Positions 51,976 to 60,812 of a DNA stretch of 64,000 nt are shown here, one piece after another; within the stretch, counting starts at the first letter, position 1, and each line of letters begins with the position of its first letter. This DNA comes from Gordonia zhenghanii. GTDB taxonomy: Bacteria > Actinomycetota > Actinomycetes > Mycobacteriales > Mycobacteriaceae. The stretch is from assembly GCF_021738965.1 (NCBI RefSeq), contig NZ_JAKKOQ010000001.1:712772-776771 (forward strand), read 5' to 3'. Below the pieces are notes generated by a model, which saw only the letters and a program-made list of their open reading frames with translations, made no database searches and had not been told where the DNA came from. The translations under genes were made by a program, and so were the position numbers.

Positions 51976-53166
51976 TCATGGGAGCGCACCCGCGATGACA
52001 CCGACTACGGCGGCGAGCAGCAGACCCCGCAGTTGGGTAGAGAGCAGCGCTGGCTGAAAGGCAGCCCCGGTCATCAGCGGCTCTATCACCATCGGCGCAT
52101 CGAACGGGAGCGGAGGTCGTGTTGCGCGACGGAGCACGGACGCGACCGTGCCGACGATCAGGAACGCGCTACCGAATAGACTCACCGACGAAGCGGCAGC
52201 GACCGCTGTCGCTGACACGAGGGTGGCGATCGTAGGCACCACACAGTGCCAACGCCGCAGGTCTCTATCGGAGACCCCGAACGATCTCGCAAGCACCCGA
52301 TCCGAGACCGATGTCAGGCCACCTGCCGTGGCGACCCCTGCCGACCACACTGCGAGTGTCGCTACAAACAACGGAACGGCATGGAAGTCAACGAACACCG
52401 GTACCGCGATGCCGACCGCCGTCCAGCACGTCCACCGAGCCGCCGCCTCTGGGTGCCGCCTGAGCCGACGGAGGTCCATCCGGACGAACGCGCCTTCCGC
52501 TGTCCGGGGATGCCCGCGTGACTTGGAACCGGTTTGGCGCTGCCACCTCGTGATTCGAGCATCCGCGATCCAACTCGCGTCCATCATGCTGATCCCGAGC
52601 CCGACTGCGGCGGCGAATCCGTCGCGCGGTGCGAACGTCCGCTGGTGCAACCGCCCCGGCGACAACCTCGCGAACCCAGGCACTCCGCTCGCTCCCATGC
52701 GGCGGTCCCTGACGAGTTGCGCAATGTACGCGGCACAGACTGCGGCGAAACCAAGACCCACGCCGAGGGCCAGCAGGATGGTGGCCGATTCGGGTATCAG
52801 CAGTGCGAGCGCTCCATGGATGGCGACGTCCGCCATGACGGCACACCCGACAGTGACCGCCAGTCGTCGTATCAACGGTCGGTGCCTCGACGCGGGACCG
52901 GAAAGCTCCCACTTCAACACCGCCCGATCGACTCGGACCGGTCCCCACGTGACCGCGAACCGTCCGACGACGAGAGCCGTCATCGTCGCGAACGCGGCGA
53001 TGACCGCGACCTGATAGTCGTCGAACATCGCTGACGGCTCGACGAATTTCGCCACGTTCGTCGGTTTGAAGACCGCCACCGCCAACCCGCCGCCGACTCC
53101 CACCATCAGCAGCAGGTCGACAGCCGACACATTGTTGCGCCGCAGCCAGTTCTCGCGCCGTCTCAC
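51976..53166 (-). CDS. Multi-pass membrane protein, probable ABC permease (DUF6297-like)
   Basis: A 396-residue protein with about ten hydrophobic segments, coupled by a GTGA overlap to the ABC ATPase, so it is very probably that ATPase's membrane partner. It resembles DUF6297-type proteins found beside such ATPases, but I am not certain of the family. A loop of about 60 residues near the middle (FARLSPGRLHQRTFAPRDG onward) is rich in Arg and probably cytoplasmic. GTG 53166 is preferred; an upstream TTG would overlap the ATPase further. The substrate is unknown. Confidence 0.65.
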   Translation of the reverse strand: MRRRENWLRRNNVSAVDLLLMVGVGGGLAVAVFKPTNVAKFVEPSAMFDDYQVAVIAAFATMTALVVGRFAVTWGPVRVDRAVLKWELSGPASRHRPLIRRLAVTVGCAVMADVAIHGALALLIPESATILLALGVGLGFAAVCAAYIAQLVRDRRMGASGVPGFARLSPGRLHQRTFAPRDGFAAAVGLGISMMDASWIADARITRWQRQTGSKSRGHPRTAEGAFVRMDLRRLRRHPEAAARWTCWTAVGIAVPVFVDFHAVPLFVATLAVWSAGVATAGGLTSVSDRVLARSFGVSDRDLRRWHCVVPTIATLVSATAVAAASSVSLFGSAFLIVGTVASVLRRATRPPLPFDAPMVIEPLMTGAAFQPALLSTQLRGLLLAAVVGVIAGALP

Positions 53167-53771
53167 GATGCGAGGTCCACGACGACGTCCGCGCAACGCT
53201 CCACGAGTTCACGGCTGTGGGTCGCGATCAGGACTGCGGCACCCTCATCGGTAAGACGATCCAACTCGTCCGCGACCCATTCCTGCCCTGCGACGTCGAG
53301 CCCGCGTTCCGGTTCGTCGAGAACCACTAGACGCGCAGGACGAATGAACACGGCGACCAGCGCGAAGCGTTGACGCTGCCCGGTCGAGAGCGTGTGAGGG
53401 AACCGGTCGCGCAATTCGCCGATCCCCGCTCCGCTCAGCGCGGCCTCGATGTCCGGATCGATCCCGTGCGACCCGGCGAGCATCGCAAGGTGCTCACCGA
53501 CGGTCGCATCGTAGAAGACGGCTTGCTCGCCGAGTTCTGCCGCGACACGACGTCGGAACTCCGGCGATCTGTCGTCGGGTGCCCGACCTTCGATGAGAAC
53601 TGAACCGTCGTCGAGTAGTTCGTCGTCGACGACAGCGCGCAACAAGGAACTCTTGCCGACGCCGTTCGGGCCGACGACGGCGGCGCATTGGCCTCGCTCG
53701 ACGGTGAACGACAGAGAAGCGAACAGGGTCTGGGCGCCGATACGGCGCGTTGCGTCCGAAACGGACAGCAT
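53163..53771 (-). CDS. ABC transporter ATPase, short form
   Basis: A 202-residue minimal ABC ATPase. Walker A is VGPNGVGKSSLL (about residues 33-44), the signature is LSTGQRQRFALV, Walker B is RLVVLDEPERGLD and the switch His is in IATHSRE. It resembles heme-exporter CcmA-like and other compact ATPases. An AGGAGG ribosome site six bases before the ATG at 53771 fixes the start. It is third in the reverse operon gtrA, small membrane protein, ATPase, permease. Confidence 0.88.
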   Translation of the reverse strand: MLSVSDATRRIGAQTLFASLSFTVERGQCAAVVGPNGVGKSSLLRAVVDDELLDDGSVLIEGRAPDDRSPEFRRRVAAELGEQAVFYDATVGEHLAMLAGSHGIDPDIEAALSGAGIGELRDRFPHTLSTGQRQRFALVAVFIRPARLVVLDEPERGLDVAGQEWVADELDRLTDEGAAVLIATHSRELVERCADVVVDLAS

Positions 53772-53800
53772 TAGGTACCTCCTGGAGTGAGAAACGGGCT

Positions 53801-54166
53801 TCAGGCAGCCCGCACTCCAGGGGCTCGCGGACCCGCGAGCAGAACCGCTTCGACGCGGCGACAGGTGTCGGCCAGGCCGAGCGGCCGCCGATCGGGAGGA
53901 GTCGGCCTCAGCCGAACCATGGAAAGAAGCGCGACAAGCGCCGCACACACCGCGTGGACGGTCGTCACGATTCGACTGACGCCGAACCGCCCGATCGCAA
54001 CGGCGACGACCGCGGCAGGCACGATCAGGCTCGGAGCGAGCGGCGTCACCTGGGCAACGAGCGCGCTGACCGCGGACAGCGCCGGGACCAACGCGAGCAC
54101 TGTGAGGACGACGTAGGCGGGCAGGGACTGCGGAACTCCCCGGTGGTCACGCAGCATCGCGGTCAT
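53801..54166 (-). CDS. Small membrane protein, 121 aa, unrecognised
   Basis: Three hydrophobic stretches (about residues 14-42, 44-60 and 64-84) are followed by a 35-residue Arg/Pro-rich cytoplasmic-looking tail. No family is recognised. It starts one base after the gtrA stop (AGGTGAC before ATG) and ends 29 bases before the ATPase start, so it is probably translated with them. It may be an accessory subunit of the ABC module. Confidence 0.6.
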   Translation of the reverse strand: MTAMLRDHRGVPQSLPAYVVLTVLALVPALSAVSALVAQVTPLAPSLIVPAAVVAVAIGRFGVSRIVTTVHAVCAALVALLSMVRLRPTPPDRRPLGLADTCRRVEAVLLAGPRAPGVRAA

Positions 54167-54167
54167 G

Positions 54168-54686
54168 TCACCTGATCTTAAAGATGACGGTGCGCTGAAC
54201 GACGAAGTTGATGACGGTGGCCACGCCCTGTGCGATGACGAACGCGCCGGCCGAGGCGATGAACGCCGAGCCCCACTCGTGCATCAGCAGCGTGTACAAC
54301 CCGATGTTGACGAAGAACGTCACCGCGTACAGGACGACCACCGCGATGAAGCGGGCCGCGCTCGGCTCCGCGCGGAACGTCCACCGGCGGTTGATGAGGT
54401 AGGCGATGGTGGTGCCGAGGATGAATCCGCACGCCTTCGCGAGCCAGTACGGCGTACCGACCACGTCCTGCAACAGCAGGGTGAGCGCGAAGTCGAACAC
54501 CGCGGACAGCGCACCGGTCGCGATGAATCGGACCAGCTGGGTCTTGAGGTCGACGCTGGTCGACGCCTCTTCGTCGTCGAACGGCAGCTCGATCGGCATC
54601 GGAGCATGCCGCGTCGAGAAGTCTCCGTGTGCGGGGTGCACGGGGAACGGAACGCGGTCGGCGTCGTCGGGCGCAGAGTCTGGCAC
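54168..54686 (-). CDS. GtrA family membrane protein (Rv3789-like)
   Basis: A 172-residue protein with four helices of the GtrA family, positioned just before dprE1 as Rv3789 is in M. tuberculosis. That protein has been proposed to flip decaprenyl-phospho-arabinose or to anchor arabinan enzymes. Family segments are LVRFIATGALSAVFDFALT (about residues 48-66) and NRRWTFRAEPSAARF. Unlike the usual arrangement it is divergent from dprE1 and separated by a lipase gene and a universal stress gene. It starts with a leaderless GTG. Confidence 0.88.
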   Translation of the reverse strand: MPDSAPDDADRVPFPVHPAHGDFSTRHAPMPIELPFDDEEASTSVDLKTQLVRFIATGALSAVFDFALTLLLQDVVGTPYWLAKACGFILGTTIAYLINRRWTFRAEPSAARFIAVVVLYAVTFFVNIGLYTLLMHEWGSAFIASAGAFVIAQGVATVINFVVQRTVIFKIR

Positions 54687-54692
54687 CCGGTC

Positions 54693-54698
54693 AGCCTA
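54693..54698 (-). promoter_or_regulatory. -10 hexamer of the gtrA operon, leaderless start
   Basis: TAGGCT, 6 bases before the GTG at 54686. Confidence 0.5.
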
Positions 54699-54746
54699 TC
54701 GGTCTGCGCGCCCGCCCCTGCGCACGTCCGCGGTACGCCGCTGCGA

Positions 54747-54816
54747 GAAAAGTCAGGCCGGATACGGCACTCCGAGGGAAATATTCCCTCGGAGCAGCGT
54801 ATTCCGCCTGATTTTC
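54747..54816. repeat. 70-bp nested palindrome between divergent genes
   Basis: A perfect inner stem, CTCCGAGGGAA (54770-54780) and its complement (54784-54794), has a 3-base loop. Outer arms (54747-54766 and 54798-54816) mirror each other with a few mismatches (GAAAA-GTCAGGC against GCCTGA-TTTTC). The whole can fold as one long hairpin or cruciform between gtrA and the lipase gene. Confidence 0.85.
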
Positions 54817-54839
54817 GCCGATCTCCAGCTCGCCGGATA

Positions 54840-56081
54840 ATGTCCACGGTTATGACCGTCGCCACATCGCCCCGGCTGCCCCGCCGCCGCTCGCCCCGCC
54901 GCCTCTCCGCCGTCGCGCTGGCCTGTGCCGCAGCGGCCGGCATGACCCTCTCCGCGCCCACTGCCCATGCGGATGCGACACCGGCTCCGGTGTGGTCCGG
55001 CCTCGACGCACGGCACTACGACGGCCCGATCGGCGAACACGGAACGCTGATCTCGAAGACCCGGCTCGACGAGTCGGTCACCCTGCCCGCCGCGGGCGAC
55101 GCCTACCGGATCCTCTACTCGTCGCCCGACGTCCACGGCAAGCCCGCGGTCAGCACCGGCGCGGTGTTCCTCCCCAAGCGCCCCGCACCCGCGGGCGGCT
55201 ACAAGACGATCGCGTGGGCGCACGGCACGGTCGGACTAGGCGACACCTGCGCGCCATCGGCCCAGCCTCGCAGCGACCGCGACACCGAGTACCTCGGGCA
55301 TTGGCTGAAGCAGGGCTACGCGGTGGTCGCCACCGATTACGTCGGGCTCGGGACCCCCGGCCTGATGAGTTACCTCAGCGGACAGGTGTCGGCGACGTCG
55401 ACCGTCGACTCCGTGATCGCCGCACAGCAGGCCGGTCTGCCGCTGTCGAAGACGTGGGCGATCGTCGGGCAGTCGCAGGGCGCGGGCGCCGCTCTCAACG
55501 CAGCTCGACGCGCCACTGCGTTGTCGAAGGGCAGCGGACTGGACTACCGCGGCGTCGTCGCGACCGGTGCGCCCGCCAATATCGAGCACATCGTGTGGCA
55601 GGCGGGCCCCCAGTTCCCGCCGATCGCACTGCCGTCCGGCCTGACCACCTACGCCGCATACATCGTCGCCGGATTCACCGACGCCCGCAGCGACCTGCAC
55701 GTCGACCGCACGCTCAGCGCGGCGGGAGAACGGGTGGTCCGACTCGCCGGAAAGCTGTGCTACCCCGAACTCGAAGCGGCGCTCGACGGCGCGAAGATCA
55801 ACTCGTGGTTCACCCGCCCCCTGGCATCGATCCCCGGTGTCCAGTCCGCGCTCGTCGACTACATGGGCACCCCGTACGCCGGCTACGACCGTCCGATCTT
55901 CCTCGGCCAGGGGCTCAAGGACCTCGACGTGCCCGCGCCGTCCGCGCTGTCGCTGTACGCACAGATGCGCGCCGCCGGACAGGCCGTCGACTTCCACGTC
56001 TATCCGACGCAGGACCACTCCGGAACCGTGCTCGCGTCGATGAAGGACTCGACGCCGTTCCTGACGCGGATCATGCGGTAG
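54840..56081 (+). CDS. Secreted lipase/esterase (LIP family)
   Basis: A 413-residue secreted alpha/beta hydrolase of the secretory lipase family. The signal peptide has a basic start (RRRSPRR), a hydrophobic core and an AHA cleavage site at about residue 40. The nucleophile elbow is VGQSQGAGAA (about residue 215), the oxyanion region is IAWAHGTVGLGDTC, and the catalytic His lies in PTQDHSG near the end. It probably hydrolyses acylglycerols or polyester-like lipids outside the cell. An alternative ATG at 54852 is possible. Its end overlaps the stress gene's end by 11 bases. Confidence 0.88.
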   Translation: MSTVMTVATSPRLPRRRSPRRLSAVALACAAAAGMTLSAPTAHADATPAPVWSGLDARHYDGPIGEHGTLISKTRLDESVTLPAAGDAYRILYSSPDVHGKPAVSTGAVFLPKRPAPAGGYKTIAWAHGTVGLGDTCAPSAQPRSDRDTEYLGHWLKQGYAVVATDYVGLGTPGLMSYLSGQVSATSTVDSVIAAQQAGLPLSKTWAIVGQSQGAGAALNAARRATALSKGSGLDYRGVVATGAPANIEHIVWQAGPQFPPIALPSGLTTYAAYIVAGFTDARSDLHVDRTLSAAGERVVRLAGKLCYPELEAALDGAKINSWFTRPLASIPGVQSALVDYMGTPYAGYDRPIFLGQGLKDLDVPAPSALSLYAQMRAAGQAVDFHVYPTQDHSGTVLASMKDSTPFLTRIMR

Positions 56082-56481
56082 GACGCTGCGGTTTCACCAC
56101 CAGCACCGGCTTCTGACATTCGAGCAGCAGGTACTGGGATGTACTGCCCAGCAACAGCTTCCCGACCTGAGTGCGGCGACGCATCCCGATCACGAGCACC
56201 TGCGCGTCCGGGTCGTCCATGGCGCGAAGCAGTTCTTCGGCAGGTACGGCGCCGATCTGCTGTCTGATCTCGAACCGGACGTCGGACGCGGCCAGCCGTT
56301 CTTGGACCTGCGCGATCTCGTCGGCGTCCACGACGGGCGCACCTCGACTCGAACTGCCCCGGCCGCCCTCGGGCACCGCGTTGATCACCAGGACACTCGT
56401 GCCGCGCGCCGCTGCCTCGTCGATGGCGTGCTCCAGGCAGGCTCGGCCGTGCGAACCGCCCGCGTACCCGACCACGATCAT
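56071..56481 (-). CDS. Universal stress protein (UspA), single domain
   Basis: A 136-residue single-domain Usp. It starts MIVVGYAGG, and the ATP-binding motif GMRRRTQVGKLLLGSTSQYL (about residues 99-118) fits G-2X-G-9X-G(S/T), though the first G spacing is loose. It converges with the lipase gene and overlaps it by 11 bases. It is a general stress or dormancy protein; no operon partner. Confidence 0.85.
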   Translation of the reverse strand: MIVVGYAGGSHGRACLEHAIDEAAARGTSVLVINAVPEGGRGSSSRGAPVVDADEIAQVQERLAASDVRFEIRQQIGAVPAEELLRAMDDPDAQVLVIGMRRRTQVGKLLLGSTSQYLLLECQKPVLVVKPQRPTA

Positions 56482-56572
56482 GGCTGTCCTTCCCCGGCCT
56501 CGTATTTCCGACCTCTCAGACGAATGTAGACGACGGACATCACATCGACGACGCACCGACCAGACCAGCGGG

Positions 56573-56578
56573 TAACCT
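56573..56578 (+). promoter_or_regulatory. -10 hexamer of the dprE1 operon, leaderless start
   Basis: TAACCT, 9 bases before the dprE1 ATG. A TTG start six bases earlier is less likely. Confidence 0.5.
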
Positions 56579-56587
56579 CTATTGACG

Positions 56588-58006
56588 ATGACGAACTCAG
56601 ACCTTCTTCCAATCCAGACTCGGACTCTGATGGGTTGGGGTCGCACAATGCCCACCGAAGCGCATGTGCTGACCACGCCGTATCCCGAGGTCATCGCCGA
56701 CGCCGTCGCACGCGTCGCCGATCAGGACGCTGACAAGCCGTCGTATCTCAAACGCGGAGTGATCGCGCGCGGGCTCGGCCGTTCGTACGGCGAGAACGCC
56801 CAGAACTCCGGCGGCCTGACGATCGACATGTCGCAGCTCACTCGGATCTACGACATCGACCGCGCGACGGCGATCGTGGATCTGGACGCGGGCGTCGACC
56901 TCGACACCCTGATGCGCGTCGCGCTGCCGTACGGGCTGTGGGTCCCCGTCCTGCCCGGTACCCGCCAGGTGACGATCGGCGGAGCCATCGGCTGCGACAT
57001 CCACGGCAAGAACCACCACAGCGCAGGCAGTTTCGGCAACCACGTCGTCGAGATCACCCTGCTGATCGCCTCCGGCAAGATCCTCACTCTGACCCCCGAG
57101 GGCAGCGGCGACGATCCGGACGCGTCGATCTTCTGGGCGACCGTCGGCGGCATCGGCCTGACCGGCATCATCTTGCGCGCCAAGATCAAGATGACGCGCA
57201 CCGAGACCGCCTACTTCATCGCGGACGGCGCCGTCACCAACAACCTCGACGAGACCATCGCCCTCCACATGGACGGCTCGGAGGAGAAGTACGCCTACAG
57301 TTCCGGCTGGTTCGACGCGATCAGCAAGCCGCCGCGCCTGGGCCGCGGAACGTTCTCCCGCGGATCGCTCGCCCGACTCGACCAACTGCCGGACAAGCTC
57401 GCCAAGGATCCGTTGAAGTTCGACGCGCCGACGCTCGTCAACTTCCCGGACGTCTTCCCCAACGGACTCGCCAACAAGTTGAGCTTCTCGATGGTCGGCG
57501 AGGCGTACTACCGCATGGGCGGGAACTACGAAGGCAAGGTCCAGAATCTGACGCAGTTCTATCACCCGCTCGACCTGTTCGGGAACTGGAACCGCGCCTA
57601 CGGATCGAAGGGCTTCCTGCAGTACCAGTTCATCGTTCCGCCCGAGGCAGTCGAAGAGTTCAAGGGCATCATCTACGACATCCAGGCATCCGGGCACGTC
57701 AGCTTCCTCAACGTCTTCAAGCTGTTCGGCGAGGGCAATCAGGCTCCGCTGAGCTTCCCGATGCCCGGCTGGAACATCTGCGTCGACTTCCCGATCAAAC
57801 GCGGCCTCCATGAGTTCGTCTCCGAACTCGACCGTCGCGTCATGGAGATCGGCGGCCGCCTCTACACGGCGAAGGACTCGCGGACCACCGCCGAGACCTT
57901 CCACGCCATGTACCCGAGGGTCGACGAGTGGATCGCGACGCGCCGCCGCGTGGACCCCGACCAGGTGTTCATGTCCGACATGGGCCGTCGCCTCGAACTG
58001 GTCTGA
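56588..58006 (+). CDS. dprE1: Decaprenylphosphoryl-beta-D-ribose 2'-oxidase DprE1
   Basis: A 472-residue FAD enzyme that oxidises decaprenyl-phospho-ribose at C2', the first step of epimerisation to the arabinose donor. The FAD-binding segment [15 protein letters not shown] is followed by [19 protein letters not shown]. The cysteine targeted by benzothiazinones (Cys387 of M. tuberculosis) is present as Cys398 in [11 protein letters not shown]. The C-terminus ([20 protein letters not shown]) is near-identical in style to the mycobacterial enzyme. It is first in the dprE1-dprE2-aftA-MBL run. Confidence 0.96.
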   Translation: MTNSDLLPIQTRTLMGWGRTMPTEAHVLTTPYPEVIADAVARVADQDADKPSYLKRGVIARGLGRSYGENAQNSGGLTIDMSQLTRIYDIDRATAIVDLDAGVDLDTLMRVALPYGLWVPVLPGTRQVTIGGAIGCDIHGKNHHSAGSFGNHVVEITLLIASGKILTLTPEGSGDDPDASIFWATVGGIGLTGIILRAKIKMTRTETAYFIADGAVTNNLDETIALHMDGSEEKYAYSSGWFDAISKPPRLGRGTFSRGSLARLDQLPDKLAKDPLKFDAPTLVNFPDVFPNGLANKLSFSMVGEAYYRMGGNYEGKVQNLTQFYHPLDLFGNWNRAYGSKGFLQYQFIVPPEAVEEFKGIIYDIQASGHVSFLNVFKLFGEGNQAPLSFPMPGWNICVDFPIKRGLHEFVSELDRRVMEIGGRLYTAKDSRTTAETFHAMYPRVDEWIATRRRVDPDQVFMSDMGRRLELV

Positions 58007-58076
58007 CCCGCTGCGGCTCCACGCGGAGTCCGGCGAGCGGGCCGAGCCCACACATCACTGACGAAAGCAGATACGA

Positions 58077-58838
58077 ATGTTCAACGCCGTCGGCGTTCCG
58101 CAGTCCATCCTGATCCTCGGCGGATCCTCCGAGATCGGCCTGGCCATCGCAGCCGAGTACCTGACCAAGGGCCCGATGCGCGTGGTCCTGGCGACCGTCC
58201 CCGGCGACCCGGCTGCGGAGGCCGCCGCCGCGCAGATGACCGACGCCGGAGCGTCGGCGGTCGAGCAGATCGAGTTCGACGCGCTCGCCACCGACACCCA
58301 CCGCGACGTCATCGAGAAGGCGTTCTCCGCCGGCGACATCGACGTGGCCGTCGTCGCCTTCGGCATCCAGGGCGACGACGAGCAGGCCTGGCAGGATCAG
58401 AAGCTCGCGGTCCTGGAAGCCCGGATCAACTACACCGCCGCCGTCTCGGTCGGCGTCCTCCTCGGCGAGAAGATGCGCGAGCAGGGCCACGGCCAGATCA
58501 TCGCGATGAGTTCGGTGGCAGGCGAGCGCGTCCGCCGCTCCAATTTCGTGTACGGCTCCACCAAGGCAGGCCTGGACGGCTTCTACCTCGGGCTCGGCGA
58601 CGCGCTGCGCCCCGAAGGCATCGGCGTCCTGGTGATCCGCCCGGGTCAGGTCCGCACTCGCCTGTCGGCGCACGTCGCCGAGGCTCCGCTGACCGTCAAC
58701 AAGGAAGACGTGGCCCGCCTGGCCGTGGCCGCCGTCGCCAAGGGCAAGGAGATCGTCTGGGTTCCGGGCCCGTTCCGGTTCGTCATGATGGCGCTCCGTC
58801 ACGTGCCGCGCCCGATCTTCCGCAAGCTGCCCATCTGA
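58077..58838 (+). CDS. dprE2: Decaprenylphosphoryl-2-keto-ribose reductase DprE2
   Basis: A 253-residue short-chain dehydrogenase that completes the epimerisation by reducing the 2'-keto intermediate with NADH. The nucleotide motif is [12 protein letters not shown], and the catalytic Ser and Tyr-X3-Lys are in [20 protein letters not shown] (about residues 142-161). It sits 70 bases after dprE1 and 4 bases before aftA, as in the mycobacterial cluster, where it pairs physically with DprE1. Confidence 0.95.
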   Translation: MFNAVGVPQSILILGGSSEIGLAIAAEYLTKGPMRVVLATVPGDPAAEAAAAQMTDAGASAVEQIEFDALATDTHRDVIEKAFSAGDIDVAVVAFGIQGDDEQAWQDQKLAVLEARINYTAAVSVGVLLGEKMREQGHGQIIAMSSVAGERVRRSNFVYGSTKAGLDGFYLGLGDALRPEGIGVLVIRPGQVRTRLSAHVAEAPLTVNKEDVARLAVAAVAKGKEIVWVPGPFRFVMMALRHVPRPIFRKLPI

Positions 58839-58842
58839 TCCC

Positions 58843-60807
58843 GTGCAGTCCACAGTCGAGGCACCCGAGACGGCCCGTCGCGAGTTCGTGAAGAACCCGC
58901 GGGCACGCGACGTCGTCGAACTGGGCGGAGCCGTCGTCCTGGCCGCCGTCGCCTCGTTCGCCGGTCTGAAGGTGATCGGGGCCGTCGACTGGCCAGCGTT
59001 CAACACCTCGAACGTGTCACGATCGTTGACCACCCTCGGTCAGGCCTTCGTGATCGTACTGGCCGCGATCGCCGTCGTCGCCTACCGTTCGGGGCGTTCA
59101 CGGTCGTGGACGTCATGGTTGTCGTCGCTGGCATCGGCCGGACTGGTGACGGTGACCCTCGGCATGCCGCTCGGCGCCACCAAGCTGTACCTGTTCGGGC
59201 TCTCGGCCGACCAACAGTTCCGCACCGAGTACCTGACCAGGCTCACCGACAGCCCGCACCTCGCCGACATGACGTACGACGGGCTGGCCCCCTACTATCC
59301 GGCTGGCTGGTTCTGGTTCGGCGGACGATTCGCCAGCCTGATCGGCATGCCCGGCTGGGAGGCCTACAAACTCTGGGCCGTGCTGTCGATCGCTGTCGCG
59401 GCGGCATTGGGCACGGCGTTGTGGAATCGAATGGTCGGCGTCTCGACCGGTACCGCGATCGGCCTCGCGTCGGCTGCGGTCACGCTCGTCTACGCGTCAC
59501 CGGAGCCGTACGCCGCAGTCCTGATCCTGGTCGGCGTCCCGATGTTGGTGGTGACGGCGTCCGCGCTGCGCGGCCGACGACGACTCACCGACGGCCCGAC
59601 GACACTCGGTCGTACCGGCTGGCTCTCGGTGATCGCCGCCGGACTGTTCATCGGCGTCTCGGCCTGTGTGTACACGCTGTACACGGGCCTGTTCGCGGGA
59701 ACCGCAGTGCTGATGGCGCTCGGCTACCTCGTCCAATCGCATCTGCGGCACCGCAATCTGGCCGTCCCCGGCACCTCGGAACGTCGCGCCGAACAATTGG
59801 CGGTGATCGTCCGCCTCGTCGTGATCGGGGCAGTCGCAGGCGCTGTCGCACTCATCGTGTGGACGCCGTACCTGGCGGCTCGCGCCTCGAGCACGTCCGC
59901 TCCCAGCGGAGCCGCCGAACACTATCTGCCGGAGAACGGCGCGGTGTTCGGTCTCCCGATGTTCCAGCTCAATCTGGTCGGCGTCCTCACGTCGATCGGC
60001 CTGGTGTGGGTGCTGTTGCGCGCCGTGAAACGCACGATCGCGTTCGCGTTCGGGTGGACGTTGATCGGCGTCGTCGGCATCACCTGCATCTCGCTGGCCC
60101 GAAGCGCAATCGGCTCGACGCTGCTCTCGTTCCGACTCGAAGCGGTGACCGCCGTCGTCCTGGCGGCCGCCGGGATCCTCGGGGTCATCGAACTCGCGCG
60201 CGCCGCGGTCGCCAAGTTCGGTGATGTCCGCACCGTCATCGGAGTGCTCGCCTGCATCGTCGCGGTAGCGCTGGCCCAGTCGATTCCCAGTCATCTGTCG
60301 TCGGAGATCACCACCGCCTACACCGACACCGACGGGTACGGGCAGCGCGCTGACCAGCATCCGGCCGGCGCCGAGTCGTACTATCCGGAACTGCATCGCC
60401 TGATCCGCGAGCAGACGGGACGGCCTGCGAACCAGAACGTGGTGCTGACCGCCGACTTCGGGTTCCTATCCCTGTATCCCTACTGGGGTTTCCAAGGGCT
60501 GACCTCGCATTACGCGAATCCGCTCGCCGAGTTCACCAAACGCGCTCAAGCCATCGAGGAGTGGTCGAACGCCACCACCACGGAGGAATTGACGACGGCG
60601 ATGGCCGCCACGCCGTGGCGCAGCCCCGACGCGTTCCTCTTCCGGTACAGCGCGGACGGATACACTCTGCGACTAGCCGAGGACGTGTTCCCCAACGACC
60701 CCAATGTGCGTCGCTACGCGGTCACGTTCTCGCCGACGGTGTTCGACGACCCGATGTTCACCGTGACCGAAGTCGGGCCGTTCGTCCTCGTCGTCAAGAA
60801 AGGCTGA
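58843..60807 (+). CDS. aftA: Galactan 5-O-arabinofuranosyltransferase AftA
   Basis: A 654-residue GT-C membrane enzyme that primes arabinan by adding the first arabinose to galactan. About 11-13 helices are followed by a C-terminal extracellular domain of about 190 residues (RADQHPAGAESYYPELHRL onward). Between the early helices the loop segment MTYDGLAPYYPAGWFWFGGR (about residues 144-163) is typical of AftA. The GTG start is four bases after dprE2. In M. tuberculosis embC follows directly; here an MBL hydrolase gene follows. Confidence 0.92.
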   Translation: MQSTVEAPETARREFVKNPRARDVVELGGAVVLAAVASFAGLKVIGAVDWPAFNTSNVSRSLTTLGQAFVIVLAAIAVVAYRSGRSRSWTSWLSSLASAGLVTVTLGMPLGATKLYLFGLSADQQFRTEYLTRLTDSPHLADMTYDGLAPYYPAGWFWFGGRFASLIGMPGWEAYKLWAVLSIAVAAALGTALWNRMVGVSTGTAIGLASAAVTLVYASPEPYAAVLILVGVPMLVVTASALRGRRRLTDGPTTLGRTGWLSVIAAGLFIGVSACVYTLYTGLFAGTAVLMALGYLVQSHLRHRNLAVPGTSERRAEQLAVIVRLVVIGAVAGAVALIVWTPYLAARASSTSAPSGAAEHYLPENGAVFGLPMFQLNLVGVLTSIGLVWVLLRAVKRTIAFAFGWTLIGVVGITCISLARSAIGSTLLSFRLEAVTAVVLAAAGILGVIELARAAVAKFGDVRTVIGVLACIVAVALAQSIPSHLSSEITTAYTDTDGYGQRADQHPAGAESYYPELHRLIREQTGRPANQNVVLTADFGFLSLYPYWGFQGLTSHYANPLAEFTKRAQAIEEWSNATTTEELTTAMAATPWRSPDAFLFRYSADGYTLRLAEDVFPNDPNVRRYAVTFSPTVFDDPMFTVTEVGPFVLVVKKG

Positions 60808-60812
60808 ATCCC

